DNA from: Paenisporosarcina cavernae
Lineage (GTDB): Bacteria; Bacillota; Bacilli; Bacillales_A; Planococcaceae
DNA: 64,000 bases
Direction of reading: 5' to 3'
NCBI RefSeq assembly: GCF_003595195.1
Contig: NZ_CP032418.1
Span: 632,501 to 696,500, forward strand
In this document: one piece after another, positions 8,328-17,167 of the stretch
Layout of the letters: the number at the start of each line of letters is the position of its first letter
Position numbering within the stretch: the stretch's first letter is position 1
Translations under genes and position numbers: made by a program
The notes under the pieces: model-generated
Told to the model about the DNA's origin: nothing
The model's database searches: none
The model's input: only the letters and a program-made list of their open reading frames with translations

Positions 8328-9224
8328 TTAATTTTGAATGACGCGTACTGTCCATTTGGAGAAATCGGCTGCTTCTTTTTGGATCATTTCTTTTGGGAAA
8401 ATGAACGTCCAAGGTTTAGTAGTGTTCGCTCGTACTTCTAATTTATCTAGCGTAAAGCTACCGCGAACGACTAAATCTTGATTGGCATCGAGAACTTCCA
8501 GTGGAATTTGTTCAAGTGTAATGTGTTGTTTATTGCCATTTCGGATGAACACAGAGACTGCTAGTGCACCAGAATCTTGTTGCTTCAGTTGGAAACCAGT
8601 GATATTGATTTCTTGCTTTCCTAGTTTCGGTAAGTTTGCAACTAAAGCGCTAAGGGCCTCTTTTTGGTCGTCCGACAATGCTTCATTCCAAGATATATCT
8701 AAATCTAATCGGTGTGGTATAAGTGATTGGACATTAAATGCTAACGACCAATTTTCAGTAGGGACTTCTTTTTCTTCCACTAACGATTTTTCGAATTGAA
8801 ACGTCCATGGACGATCGCTACATGCTGGAAGTTCTCCTACTTCTGCTAAGTCAAATTCTTTTGCTGCGATGATTTCACCAGTCGAATCAAGTAGTAGTAG
8901 TTCAGCTTGATCTAACGTTAGCGGCTTTGGTAAAGATGATCGAACAAATGCGCTCACATACCAATCTCCCGATGCCTCATTTTTCTCTAAATCAATTCCC
9001 GATAACGAAATCTGATTTGGTTTTAGAGCTGGTAATTCATTCGACAAAAATTGAAATACATATTGTTGTTCTTGTGGTACATCCCATTCGGGGTGATAAG
9101 AGAGTGTCGTCTCTATCGAACCCGCGCTGGACGTATCCGTTTCAGAAGAAGTGATTTCCTCCGAATTGATCGTTGTATCCGATCCAGATCGTGCTGTTTT
9201 TTTAAATAAATCAAACAGACCCAT
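8328..9224 (-). CDS. slap: Accessory Sec system S-layer assembly protein (two SLAP repeats)
   Basis: A 298-residue, probably cytosolic protein. After a Ser/Thr-rich linker (about 10-40) there are two homologous ~115-residue repeats (about 42-160 and 172-295), each with a PALKPNQI/LPKLGKQEI-type segment, a VSAFVRSS/VSVFIRNG strand and a closing PWTFxF motif. This is the duplicated SLAP architecture of the acc_Sec_SLAP family, whose Bacillus anthracis member works with SecA2 in S-layer protein secretion. Its start overlaps the end of secA2 by 14 bp, so the two are translationally coupled. Four SLH proteins within 9 kb are natural candidate clients (inference). The exact biochemical role of Slap is not established. 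Confidence 0.85.
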   Translation of the reverse strand: MGLFDLFKKTARSGSDTTINSEEITSSETDTSSAGSIETTLSYHPEWDVPQEQQYVFQFLSNELPALKPNQISLSGIDLEKNEASGDWYVSAFVRSSLPKPLTLDQAELLLLDSTGEIIAAKEFDLAEVGELPACSDRPWTFQFEKSLVEEKEVPTENWSLAFNVQSLIPHRLDLDISWNEALSDDQKEALSALVANLPKLGKQEINITGFQLKQQDSGALAVSVFIRNGNKQHITLEQIPLEVLDANQDLVVRGSFTLDKLEVRANTTKPWTFIFPKEMIQKEAADFSKWTVRVIQN

Positions 9225-11586
9225 TGGAAGTATCCTCCTCTTGTTTGTTGATCATTTTCATAAACCCAATAATTTCTTTTGCGATGGAACGACGAAGTTC
9301 TTGGTAGTGCATCGCAAACATTTCCAGACCTTCGCGTTGATAAATACGCATTGGATCTTCTTGTTGATATTGACGCAGGCCAATTCCTTCTTTTAAACGA
9401 GACATGGCTTCTAAATGGCGCACCCACATTGAATCGATATACGACACCATGACTTTTGGAATGGTAGCCATCACACGATCGTTCGTTTCAAATTGGCGCA
9501 TGAATTCCTTCAATGTTTCTATTGGTTGTGCTACTTCTTTCTCGATAAGCTTTACTTTATCAAATGATCGATCTAATTCGAATTTAGTAGTAGTTAAGGA
9601 CATAATCGTTGATTCAATTCGTGCGAAATCCCATTCAGGAGCAGCGAGTTCCGCTGGAGTTGCCTCCCCAATGGCGTGTTCAACTGTTTCATCCAGCATG
9701 GTAATGAGTAGAGACATTAAATCGTCACGGTCTAGTACTCGATCACGTAATGTATAAATGACTGAGCGCTGATCATTAATCACATCATCCAGTTTCAAGT
9801 TATATTCGCGCATGGATGCATGTGCGCCTTCTACAATGCGTTGCGTCCGGTCTGTCAATTCTTTAACTTCCTTATTTTGAACAATGCCTAGTTCATTTAA
9901 TTGCACTTTTTTGTTGAACTTCTCTAATTCCTCTTTCGCGTAGCGTGTAAACATTTCATCTTCCAACGAAATAAGGAATTGGGAAGTACCAGGGTCTCCT
10001 TGACGTCCAGAGCGTCCACGTAATTGATTATCAATCCGACGGTTTTCATGCTTCTCGGTACCAACGACATATAGTCCACCAACATCCGCAACACCTTCAC
10101 CAAGCACGATATCGGTCCCACGTCCTGCCATATTTGTTGCGACAGTGATTTGATTTAATTGACCAGCTTGCGAGATTAAATACACTTCCTGCTCGACACT
10201 TTTGGCATTTAGCAATTGAAATTCTAATCCGACTTTTTTCAAATATTCCGCGACTGCTTCTGTTTGTAAAATGGACGTAGTTCCAATAAGAACTGGCTGA
10301 CCTTTTGAATGAAGTTCCTTCACCCGGTTCGCAACAGCAGTATATTTTTGCTCCGTTGTTTCGTAAACGATATCTTCCAAGTCTTCCCGAATTTTTGGAC
10401 GGTTTGTTGGAACTTGAATAACATTCATTCCGTAGACGTCTCGGAATTCTCGTTCTTGGGTTTTCGCTGTTCCTGTCATACCACATAGGGTAGGATACAT
10501 ACGGAAGTAATTCTGGATTGTTACTTGGGCTTGCGCTTTATTTTCCTCCGTAATCGTCACGGCTTCTTTTGCTTCAATAGCTTGATGAAGTCCGTCTGAA
10601 AGTGTGCGACCTTCCATAATACGACCTGTGAACATATCCACTAACATGATTTTATCGTCTTTCACGATATAATCCACGTCTCGTTTGAACATGACATGTG
10701 CACGAACAGCTTGGATGACATAATGATAAAGCGATTGGTGTTCTAAATCGTATAGATTATCAACGCCAAATGCTTTTTCCACTTTTTCAATCCCTAGATC
10801 TGTAAGAGATGTCGCTTTTGTTTCTTCGTCCATCTCGTAATCTTCTTCAATTGTAAATCGTTTAGCTAGACGAGCCGCAATCATGTGAAGTGAGGCATTT
10901 GCTTGTGCTTTACCTGCAACGATTAGTGGCGTTTTCGCCTCATCAATTAAGACAGAGTCAACTTCGTCAATAATAGCGAAATGATACGGACGTTGGACTT
11001 GGTTGTCGCGAGATGGAGACATATTATCCCGTAAGTAATCAAAACCAAATTCTGTACCAACACCATATGTAATATCTGCACGATAAGCAGCCTGTTTTTG
11101 AGAAGGCGTCAACATGGAGACGTTCAGTCCAACTGTAAGACCTAAGAAACGATGGATTTGGCCAATCTCGTTAAAATCACGCTCGGCAAGATAGTCATTC
11201 ACCGTGATGACGTGAACTCCCTTACCTGTTAAAGCACGAAGATAAGAGGGGAGGGAAGCAACAAGCGTTTTTCCTTCTCCGGTAGGCATTTCCGCAATAT
11301 TTCCTTCTGATAGCACAAGTCCACCGATCAGCTGAACATCAAAGTGGCGTTTATTCAGCACTCGCTTTGATGCTTCGCGAACAACTGCGAAAGCTTCTGG
11401 AATAAGCGCTTCTAGTTTCTCCCCTTTTTCAAGGCGATCGCGAAATATAAAAGTCATGTCTTTCAACTCTTCATCAGACAAAGAGGCAAATGTAGATTCT
11501 AATTCGTTTATATGAGATACTACTTTTCGATATTTTTTTAGTTCACGTTCACTAGTTTGGTTGGAACGTTTAAATAGTGAGACCAT
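9211..11586 (-). CDS. secA2: Accessory preprotein translocase ATPase SecA2
   Basis: A 791-residue SecA paralogue that drives export of a subset of proteins through the Sec channel. Walker A is at MPTGEGKT (about 100-107), the DEAD-like box at IIDEVDSVLIDEA (about 207-219), and NMAGRGTDI marks the second motor domain. Compared with the 834-residue housekeeping SecA at 50.6 kb it lacks the C-terminal Cys-rich zinc/SecB-binding tail and ends in a plain acidic tail, as expected for SecA2. SD GGAGAG precedes ATG. It is co-transcribed with slap and divergent from tagO. The pairing with Slap and neighbouring SLH genes resembles the B. anthracis S-layer export locus. Confidence 0.93.
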   Translation of the reverse strand: MVSLFKRSNQTSERELKKYRKVVSHINELESTFASLSDEELKDMTFIFRDRLEKGEKLEALIPEAFAVVREASKRVLNKRHFDVQLIGGLVLSEGNIAEMPTGEGKTLVASLPSYLRALTGKGVHVITVNDYLAERDFNEIGQIHRFLGLTVGLNVSMLTPSQKQAAYRADITYGVGTEFGFDYLRDNMSPSRDNQVQRPYHFAIIDEVDSVLIDEAKTPLIVAGKAQANASLHMIAARLAKRFTIEEDYEMDEETKATSLTDLGIEKVEKAFGVDNLYDLEHQSLYHYVIQAVRAHVMFKRDVDYIVKDDKIMLVDMFTGRIMEGRTLSDGLHQAIEAKEAVTITEENKAQAQVTIQNYFRMYPTLCGMTGTAKTQEREFRDVYGMNVIQVPTNRPKIREDLEDIVYETTEQKYTAVANRVKELHSKGQPVLIGTTSILQTEAVAEYLKKVGLEFQLLNAKSVEQEVYLISQAGQLNQITVATNMAGRGTDIVLGEGVADVGGLYVVGTEKHENRRIDNQLRGRSGRQGDPGTSQFLISLEDEMFTRYAKEELEKFNKKVQLNELGIVQNKEVKELTDRTQRIVEGAHASMREYNLKLDDVINDQRSVIYTLRDRVLDRDDLMSLLITMLDETVEHAIGEATPAELAAPEWDFARIESTIMSLTTTKFELDRSFDKVKLIEKEVAQPIETLKEFMRQFETNDRVMATIPKVMVSYIDSMWVRHLEAMSRLKEGIGLRQYQQEDPMRIYQREGLEMFAMHYQELRRSIAKEIIGFMKMINKQEEDTSNGSV

Positions 11587-11710
11587 TCAATTCTCTCCTT
11601 TAAATTCACACTTGCTTATTTTAACAAAAAAATTACAAAAAGACTATGAAACATCTGTGCCATTCTAAACGTCTTTATAGGTAGAAACAGCCAATTCTAG
11701 GATTTCATTG

Positions 11711-11738
11711 TTTACGTCTAATAAAAAAATGCTATAAT
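11711..11738 (+). promoter_or_regulatory. SigA-type promoter of tagO
   Basis: -35 TTTACG (11711-11716), 16-bp spacer, extended -10 TGC-TATAAT (-10 hexamer 11733-11738). The tagO start lies about 48 bp downstream. Confidence 0.7.
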
Positions 11739-11785
11739 ACAATTGACCTTGTATGGTTATTGAAGCTAGTTGAAGGAGGATCCAC

Positions 11786-12826
11786 ATGCTATACCTGACA
11801 TTGGTGCTGGCATTTGTCGCATCCATCATACTGACTCCTTTAGTTAAAATGCTGGCATTTCGCATTGGAGCAGTCGATCGACCTAATTACAGAAAAGTAC
11901 ATGCACGCATCATGCCTCGCCTCGGCGGACTAGCAATATTCGGTGCGTTTTTAATAGGATTTATTGTGCAACGACCAGAAGACCCAACTGCGTGGTACAT
12001 TGTTGCAGGTGGTGTCATGATTGTCATTACCGGTATGGTAGATGACATGTTTGAAATAACTGCAAAAGCTAAACTTCTTGGACAACTTATTGCCGCAGGA
12101 ATCGTCATTTACGGTGGACTACAAATTGAATTCATTAACTTACCATTTGGTGGGAAATTAGAATTTGGCTATTTCGCCATTCCACTAACGATTATCTGGA
12201 TTGTGGCGATTACAAATGCGATTAATTTAATTGACGGACTAGACGGACTTGCTGCAGGGGTTTCAACTATTGCACTCATAACACTGGCTGGTATGGCATT
12301 TATGAAAGCTGACATGTTCGTATTTATGATGGCTGCCATCTTAGCCGCAAGCACTGCAGGATTTTTGTTTTATAACTTCCACCCAGCAAAAATATTCATG
12401 GGGGATACGGGAGCATTATTCCTGGGTTATATGATCGGTGTTCTTGCACTACTCGGATTTAAAAACATCACCGTGATTTCACTTATCATTCCAATTATCA
12501 TGCTAGGTGTTCCAATTTCTGATACATTCTTCGCCATTGTTCGAAGAGTTCGTCTGAAACAGCCAATTGGTGCTCCAGACAAATCACATTTACATCACTG
12601 CCTTCTGAACGTCGGATTTACACATAGACAAACCGTGTTAATCATCTATGCTCTGGCCGCAATGTTCGGAGTCGCAGCACTCATCTTCTCTCAAGCAACG
12701 GTATGGGGAGCATTGTTACTAATCGCGGTTATGTTAGTCGCAATCGAACTCTTCGTTGAAGTAGTAGGACTAGCTGGACAAAACTACCGTCCGTTATTAA
12801 ACTTTATGAAAATCATGAATAAGTAA
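11786..12826 (+). CDS. tagO: Undecaprenyl-phosphate GlcNAc-1-phosphate transferase (WecA/TagO)
   Basis: A 346-residue polytopic membrane enzyme that transfers GlcNAc-1-P from UDP-GlcNAc to undecaprenyl phosphate, the first committed step of wall teichoic acid and other linkage-unit polymers. MraY/WecA-family motifs are present: RKVHxRxxPRLGG near residues 35-47, the Asp pair VDDM, NxIDGLDGLAAG, FMGDTGALFLG and the substrate-loop DKSHLHH. About ten hydrophobic segments are evident. SD AAGGAGG. Single-gene unit with its own promoter and terminator. An LCP ligase gene converges from the other side, consistent with a wall-polymer role. Confidence 0.93.
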   Translation: MLYLTLVLAFVASIILTPLVKMLAFRIGAVDRPNYRKVHARIMPRLGGLAIFGAFLIGFIVQRPEDPTAWYIVAGGVMIVITGMVDDMFEITAKAKLLGQLIAAGIVIYGGLQIEFINLPFGGKLEFGYFAIPLTIIWIVAITNAINLIDGLDGLAAGVSTIALITLAGMAFMKADMFVFMMAAILAASTAGFLFYNFHPAKIFMGDTGALFLGYMIGVLALLGFKNITVISLIIPIIMLGVPISDTFFAIVRRVRLKQPIGAPDKSHLHHCLLNVGFTHRQTVLIIYALAAMFGVAALIFSQATVWGALLLIAVMLVAIELFVEVVGLAGQNYRPLLNFMKIMNK

Positions 12827-12834
12827 AATGGAAA

Positions 12835-12868
12835 CTCGTCAGCGCACATAGCGTCGGCGGGTTTTTTG
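12835..12868 (+). terminator. Intrinsic terminator of tagO
   Basis: Stem CGTCAGCGC / GCGTCGGCG (one mismatch, G-U pairs) followed by T6. Confidence 0.75.
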
Positions 12869-12887
12869 TTTTTGAAAAGGGGAGGGG

Positions 12888-13012
12888 TAGTGGGTTGCAG
12901 TCTATAGTGATTTGGTGATTGTTTTGGAAATAGGGTTGCTGTTCAAGCGATTGGGTTGGAGAGTCTAGTGAATCGGTGATTGTTTTGTCGAATTGGGTTG
13001 CTAAGAGTATGA
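12888..13012. repeat. Phased degenerate repeat array D (core TTGGGTTGC, ~20.5-bp period)
   Basis: Six units with core T(T/A)GGGTTGC or the variant T(T/C)GGTGATTG begin near 12890, 12911, 12931, 12951, 12973 and 12993, so spacings are 21, 20, 20, 22 and 20 bp. The halves between cores vary, though alternate units resemble each other (two copies of GGTGATTGTTTTG about 62 bp apart). The array sits between the converging terminators of tagO and the LCP gene. All frames are short or broken, so it is not coding. Confidence 0.65.
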
Positions 13013-13043
13013 AAAGTGATTTGTGTGGAAATGGAATCAAAAG

Positions 13044-13077
13044 AAAAATCCCCTCTAACAAATTAATGTCAGAGGGA
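13044..13077 (-). terminator. Intrinsic terminator of the LCP gene
   Basis: Minus strand: CCCTCTGACA / TGTTAGAGGGG stem, then a T-rich tract. It lies directly after the stop. Confidence 0.85.
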
Positions 13078-13088
13078 ATTGTACACTC

Positions 13089-14108
13089 TTATTCCATTGC
13101 TGCTTCGGAAGCAGTTGTAGTATTAATAGTAGAACCGATGCTAGAAGAATCTGGTTGTAAGCCTAAGTGACTTTTTAAGATATCACGAGTTTCATCAAGG
13201 CTTTCTTGATCCAATTGCCAGTAGTAAACGCCTGTTGTCATGTCGTCAAATCCTTTTAATGTAAGGCTATCAACTTGTGGCGCACCACCTTGGATATACT
13301 GGAAAAACGATTTCATTTCATCAAACGTCATGTTAGTTTTCATGTTGTCGCCTACTGCATCGATAACATCTCCGTACTTCGTAAAAGATGATCCAGATGC
13401 TGCTTTATCGACAATGGATTCTATAATCATTTGTTGACGTTTTCCTCGTTCAATATCGTTGTCATAGTGACGAGTTCTTGCAAGTGCCAAAGCTTCACGA
13501 CCATCTAGTTGTTGGTATCCTTTATCTAAAAATACAGTGTAGCGGTCAAATTGATCTTTTTCACGCAAGTCATAAGGAACCTCGGCTTCAATTCCACCTA
13601 AAGCATCTACTACTTCAATAAATGCGTTGAAATTCATTCGGACGTAATAATCGACTGGAACTTCTAATAGTTCTTCCACGGTTTCAATTGTTGCTCTTGT
13701 ACCACCATACATGTGTGCATGTGTAATTTTATCTTCACGATCTACTTCTGGAATATATACATAGGAGTCACGAGGTATGCTGACTAATTTAACGGATTTA
13801 TCTTTATTGTTTAATGTAGCTAAAACTAAAGCGTCAGAACGAGAGTTTCCTGATCCTTGAGCACGCTCTTCACTGTCGTCAATTCCCACAAACAAGATGG
13901 AAACATTGTCATCTAGTGGTTCGACTTCTTTTTCGCGTAAGTCCGATTTTTTCGATCCATCCACTAATTCAAACGATTTATTTGCTGCATATTCTGCTTT
14001 TTTTACGATGTAAGCGCCATAAGCCGTCAAACTGATCAATAGCGATGCGACTAACATCAATGCTATTTTCAAACCAGTTCGGCTTTTTTTCGGTTTACTG
14101 CGGTTCAT
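13089..14108 (-). CDS. LytR-CpsA-Psr (LCP) family cell-wall polymer ligase
   Basis: A membrane-anchored transferase of about 339 residues that attaches undecaprenyl-linked polymers such as wall teichoic acid to peptidoglycan. A short basic N-terminus precedes one transmembrane helix (about 15-38). The LCP domain (about 70-235) contains DSRSDALVL-like NSRSDALVLATL, the conserved Arg in SIPRDSYVYIP, and the AxARTRHYDNDIERGKRQQ motif. The second of two close ATGs was chosen: AAAGGAG is only 1 bp from the first but 7 bp from the one at 14108. TagT/U/V-type activity is likely given tagO next door, but which paralogue cannot be told from sequence. Confidence 0.88.
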   Translation of the reverse strand: MNRSKPKKSRTGLKIALMLVASLLISLTAYGAYIVKKAEYAANKSFELVDGSKKSDLREKEVEPLDDNVSILFVGIDDSEERAQGSGNSRSDALVLATLNNKDKSVKLVSIPRDSYVYIPEVDREDKITHAHMYGGTRATIETVEELLEVPVDYYVRMNFNAFIEVVDALGGIEAEVPYDLREKDQFDRYTVFLDKGYQQLDGREALALARTRHYDNDIERGKRQQMIIESIVDKAASGSSFTKYGDVIDAVGDNMKTNMTFDEMKSFFQYIQGGAPQVDSLTLKGFDDMTTGVYYWQLDQESLDETRDILKSHLGLQPDSSSIGSTINTTTASEAAME

Positions 14109-14197
14109 ATTCATTCTCCTTTAAACTGAGAGCTCCCAGTTCATCTATCAGACGTCTGCAGTCGAGAATGGGTTTCATTTCCGCCACAGTAAGTTCC

Positions 14198-14226
14198 ATT
14201 ATACAACGCGAATCGCTTGACGTAAA
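14198..14226 (-). promoter_or_regulatory. SigA-type promoter of the LCP gene
   Basis: Minus strand: -35 TTTACG (14221-14226), 17-bp spacer, -10 TATAAT (14198-14203). A 10-bp palindrome CAGACGTCTG lies downstream at 14149-14158, between promoter and gene, and could be an operator. Confidence 0.7.
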
Positions 14227-14244
14227 AGGAAAAGTTTGTTTCAT

Positions 14245-14877
14245 TTATTTGTCAAATTCGACAAATTCAGTTGCAATCTCCTCAATTTCGCCTTGGCCAC
14301 TAGTTAAATCAGTCATCCAGGAGATAAATTCTTCTTTTTGAGAAATGTCTACATATATATATAATTCCACATTTTCCGCATATTTAATCTCTTCCAATGA
14401 AAAATTTGACGCACGCACTTCATTTTCTACTTTTCCGAGTAACGTGTAATCAATGGCGACTTTCATGACATAATGGGCGCGTCGTTCCACGATTCCTGAA
14501 GCGGAAAGTCCTTCTGTCACCGATTTTCCGTAAGCGCGAATTAGTCCACCTCCACCAAGCTTAATTCCCCCAAAGTAGCGCGTGACAACGACGACAACGT
14601 CTTGTAATCCTTGTTTTTTCAACACTTCTAACATTGGAACACCAGCAGTTCCACTCGGCTCCCCATCGTCATTCGCTTTTTGAATGTTATCGTGCTCACC
14701 AATTAGATATGCCGAGCAATTGTGATTCGCATTTTTATGCTGCGATTTTATTTCATTTATAAAATCTTGCGCTGCCTCTTCGGTTTCGACTCGTTTTGTA
14801 TGTGCGAGGAAACGAGATTTTTCAATAATTATTTCTGCAATGGCTGAAGATTTGATCGTTTTGTAATTATTTCTCAT
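14245..14877 (-). CDS. yvyE: YigZ/YvyE (IMPACT family) protein
   Basis: A 210-residue cytosolic protein of the UPF0029/IMPACT family. The N-terminal domain carries the signature NANHNCSAYLIG, DDGEPSGTAGVPMLEVL and VVVTRYFGGIKLGGGGLIRAY, followed by a ferredoxin-like C-terminal domain. The biochemical role in Firmicutes is not settled. The eukaryotic relative IMPACT regulates Gcn2, and the E. coli structure suggests nucleic-acid binding. I chose the ATG at 14877 because AAGGAAGG lies about 8 bp upstream, dropping seven residues from the longest frame. It is divergent from degS with a shared regulatory interval, as in B. subtilis. Confidence 0.9.
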   Translation of the reverse strand: MRNNYKTIKSSAIAEIIIEKSRFLAHTKRVETEEAAQDFINEIKSQHKNANHNCSAYLIGEHDNIQKANDDGEPSGTAGVPMLEVLKKQGLQDVVVVVTRYFGGIKLGGGGLIRAYGKSVTEGLSASGIVERRAHYVMKVAIDYTLLGKVENEVRASNFSLEEIKYAENVELYIYVDISQKEEFISWMTDLTSGQGEIEEIATEFVEFDK

Positions 14878-14891
14878 AAATATTACCTTCC

Positions 14892-14920
14892 TTGACATAT
14901 AGTTGTTATTTAATTTTAAT
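14892..14920 (+). promoter_or_regulatory. SigA-type promoter of degSU
   Basis: -35 TTGACA (14892-14897), 17-bp spacer, -10 TTTAAT (14915-14920). A further TATAAT at 14934-14939 could be an alternative -10. Confidence 0.6.
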
Positions 14921-15025
14921 ATTATTTTGTATGTATAATGATATAATGAATGCAGCCTTTGCAGGAATAAAGGCGGATGTGCAGAATAAGACTAAAGAGA
15001 GATTTGCACGTAAAGGGGCGACGAT

Positions 15026-16180
15026 ATGTCTGCGAAATCGATTGATAGTAAATCGCTCGATTATATTTTTAACCAAATGGTAGCCACGATGGATCAGTCC
15101 AAAAAGGATATCTTCATTATAAGTGAACAAAGTCGATCCAACTTTGAGCAAATGAAAAATGAGTTGCATCAAATTCGATTAAATATCAACTTAGTCATTA
15201 CGGAAGGTGATTTACTCGAAGATAAAACGCGACTTGCTCGAAGAAGACTTGCAGAGGTATCCAAACATTTTACCACATTTTCCGAGGAAGAAGTGCGTAA
15301 AGCGTATGAATCGGCGAATGAATTACAGATTAAGTTATCGATTAATCGAACAGAAGAGCGGCAGCTTCGTGAGCGCCGTGACGAATTAGAACGACGATTG
15401 TTAGGACTAGGCGAAACTATCGAACGAGCGGATCAGTTAGTGGCCCAAGTAAATATCGTTCTTAACTACTTGTCATCGGATTTACGACAAGTTGGACAAG
15501 CTCTCGAAACAGCGAAGATTAAGCAAGATTATAGCTTTAAAATTATTGAAGCCCAAGAAGAAGAGCGAAAACGATTATCGCGTGAAATTCACGATGGACC
15601 AGCGCAAATGATGGCGAACGTTCTTGTCCGTTCGGATTTAATCGAACGAACCTATCGGGAAAAAGGAGTCGAGCATGCGCTTGCAGAAATATCGGACTTA
15701 AAAGTCATGGTTCGAAATGCACTTTCGGAAGTGCGTCGAATTATATATGACTTGCGGCCAATGGCACTCGACGACTTGGGATTAATACCTACCCTCAAAA
15801 AATACTTATCTACTATCGAAGAATATAACGTAGGGTGCAAATTACACTTCCAAACGTTTGGAAAAGAAAAACGTTTGCACTCGAATATGGAAGTTGCGAT
15901 TTTCCGTCTCATTCAAGAATCTATCACGAATGCCATGAAACACGGTCGATGTAAAGAAGTTTGGGTCAAAGTCGAATGGACCCGAAACAATGTAAATGTC
16001 GTCGTAAAAGATAATGGCATTGGCTTCGATCAAAAAATGGTCAAAGAGCAATCTTTTGGTATGATAGGAATGAGAGAACGAGTTGAATTGATTAAAGGTG
16101 AAATGGAAGTTATCTCCGTTATTGGAGAAGGAACGACCATGAAGTTTAAAATCCCATTAGATGAGGAAAAAGACACATAA
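15026..16180 (+). CDS. degS: Sensor histidine kinase DegS
   Basis: A 384-residue soluble histidine kinase that phosphorylates DegU in response to cytoplasmic signals. There is no transmembrane segment. An N-terminal coiled-coil sensor (about 30-175) is followed by the HisKA_3 helix with the phospho-acceptor His in SREIHDGPAQ (H189), then an ATPase domain with N-box ESITNAMKH, the DNGIGFD and GMIGMRERV motifs. SD AAAGGGG precedes ATG. degU follows after a 33-bp gap, so this is a two-gene operon as in B. subtilis. DegSU balances motility, competence, exoenzymes and biofilm, which fits the comF and flagellar genes downstream. Confidence 0.95.
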   Translation: MSAKSIDSKSLDYIFNQMVATMDQSKKDIFIISEQSRSNFEQMKNELHQIRLNINLVITEGDLLEDKTRLARRRLAEVSKHFTTFSEEEVRKAYESANELQIKLSINRTEERQLRERRDELERRLLGLGETIERADQLVAQVNIVLNYLSSDLRQVGQALETAKIKQDYSFKIIEAQEEERKRLSREIHDGPAQMMANVLVRSDLIERTYREKGVEHALAEISDLKVMVRNALSEVRRIIYDLRPMALDDLGLIPTLKKYLSTIEEYNVGCKLHFQTFGKEKRLHSNMEVAIFRLIQESITNAMKHGRCKEVWVKVEWTRNNVNVVVKDNGIGFDQKMVKEQSFGMIGMRERVELIKGEMEVISVIGEGTTMKFKIPLDEEKDT

Positions 16181-16213
16181 TACGGTTTTTTGGGAACTTA
16201 GGAGGAAATGACG

Positions 16214-16888
16214 ATGACGAAAATTGTAATTATTGATGATCACCAGTTATTCCGCGAAGGCGTAAAACGTATATTAGACTTTGAAGATTCGTTTGAAGTA
16301 GTAGCTGAAGGAGACGACGGCAACGATGCAGTAGGTCTTTACGAACGCTATTCACCAGACGTTATATTAATGGACATCAACATGCCACGTAAAAATGGTG
16401 TAGAAGCCACAGGTGAACTAATGGCTCGTTACCCAGAAGCACGCGTTATCATGCTCTCCATCCATGACGACGAATCGTACGTAACACACGCACTGAAAAC
16501 AGGTGCACTTGGATACATGTTAAAAGAAATGGACGCAGACGCAATCGTTCAAGCAATCAAAGTAGTTGCTGCTGGCGGAAGTTACCTACATCCAAAAGTA
16601 ACTCGTAACCTAGTAACCGAATTCCGTCGCCTAACAGAACGCGAAAACAAAGGCAATTTCCACCAAACAGAGATTCGACGTCCGTTCCATCTATTAACAA
16701 AACGCGAATGCGAAGTATTACAACTCTTAACAGACGGACAATCAAACCGACTCATCGGAGAAACACTGTTCATCTCCGAAAAAACAGTCAAAAACCATGT
16801 ATCATCCATCTTACAAAAAATGAACGTCAACGACCGTACACAAGCAGTCGTAACTGCCATCAAAAACGGATGGGTAGAAGTGCGATAA
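16214..16888 (+). CDS. degU: Response regulator DegU
   Basis: A 224-residue NarL/FixJ-type regulator. The receiver domain (1-120) has acidic pocket D8/D9, phospho-acceptor D54 ([12 protein letters not shown]) and the conserved Lys in MLKEMDADA. The LuxR-type HTH (about 160-224) contains [12 protein letters not shown] and [17 protein letters not shown] chose the ATG at 16214 over the one at 16208: AGGAGG at 16201-16206 is 7 bp from the former but only 1 bp from the latter. A perfect terminator follows. DegU~P is known to act on flgM, comK and exoenzyme genes in Bacillus. Confidence 0.95.
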   Translation: MTKIVIIDDHQLFREGVKRILDFEDSFEVVAEGDDGNDAVGLYERYSPDVILMDINMPRKNGVEATGELMARYPEARVIMLSIHDDESYVTHALKTGALGYMLKEMDADAIVQAIKVVAAGGSYLHPKVTRNLVTEFRRLTERENKGNFHQTEIRRPFHLLTKRECEVLQLLTDGQSNRLIGETLFISEKTVKNHVSSILQKMNVNDRTQAVVTAIKNGWVEVR

Positions 16889-16898
16889 TAAAAGTAGT

Positions 16899-16929
16899 CC
16901 CGTTTCTCGAAAGAGAAGCGGGATTTTTT
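16899..16929 (+). terminator. Intrinsic terminator of degSU
   Basis: Perfect 10-bp stem CCCGTTTCTC / GAGAAGCGGG with a GAAA tetraloop, followed by T6. Confidence 0.95.
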
Positions 16930-16952
16930 CGTGTAGAGGGGGGACTCTCGGG

Positions 16953-17058
16953 ATTTGCGTCAACTAACTCTGGAATGCGTAAAATAACGTTGAAATACGT
17001 AAGATAACTTGTCGGTGCGTCAATTAACTTGTCACTTTGGTAAATTAACTCGTAACGT
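16953..17058 (+). repeat. Phased degenerate repeat array A1 (core TGCGTCAANTAACTT)
   Basis: Five units have the anchor NCGT/NGGT at 16957, 16977, 16997, 17017 and 17038 (spacings 20, 20, 20, 21). The core is (T)GCGT(C/A)AA-TAACTT, and the remaining ~6-8 bp of each unit vary. The array lies between the degU terminator and the minus-strand terminator of the NERD gene. The same core recurs at 47.89 kb with the same spacing series and, inverted, at 18.38 kb. Short in all frames, so not coding. Confidence 0.75.
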
Positions 17059-17078
17059 GGAAGGCTTTATCAGGCAGT

Positions 17079-17160
17079 TTTCCTAAAATGCTCTTGCGAT
17101 TTGGTCACAAATCGCTACCTTTTAGAAAAAAAGAGGAACGTTTTCGCCGGAGCGAAAACG
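17079..17160 (-). terminator. Two hairpins, including the terminator of the first NERD gene
   Basis: CGTTTTCGC / GCGAAAACG (17139-17160) is followed on the minus strand by a T-rich run (17126-17132), a good terminator just after the NERD stop. A second hairpin, GCGATTTG-GTCA-CAAATCGC (17096-17115), lies within a wider CTAAAA / TTTTAG pairing and has no clear T run. Confidence 0.7.
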
Positions 17161-17167
17161 CACCAAA

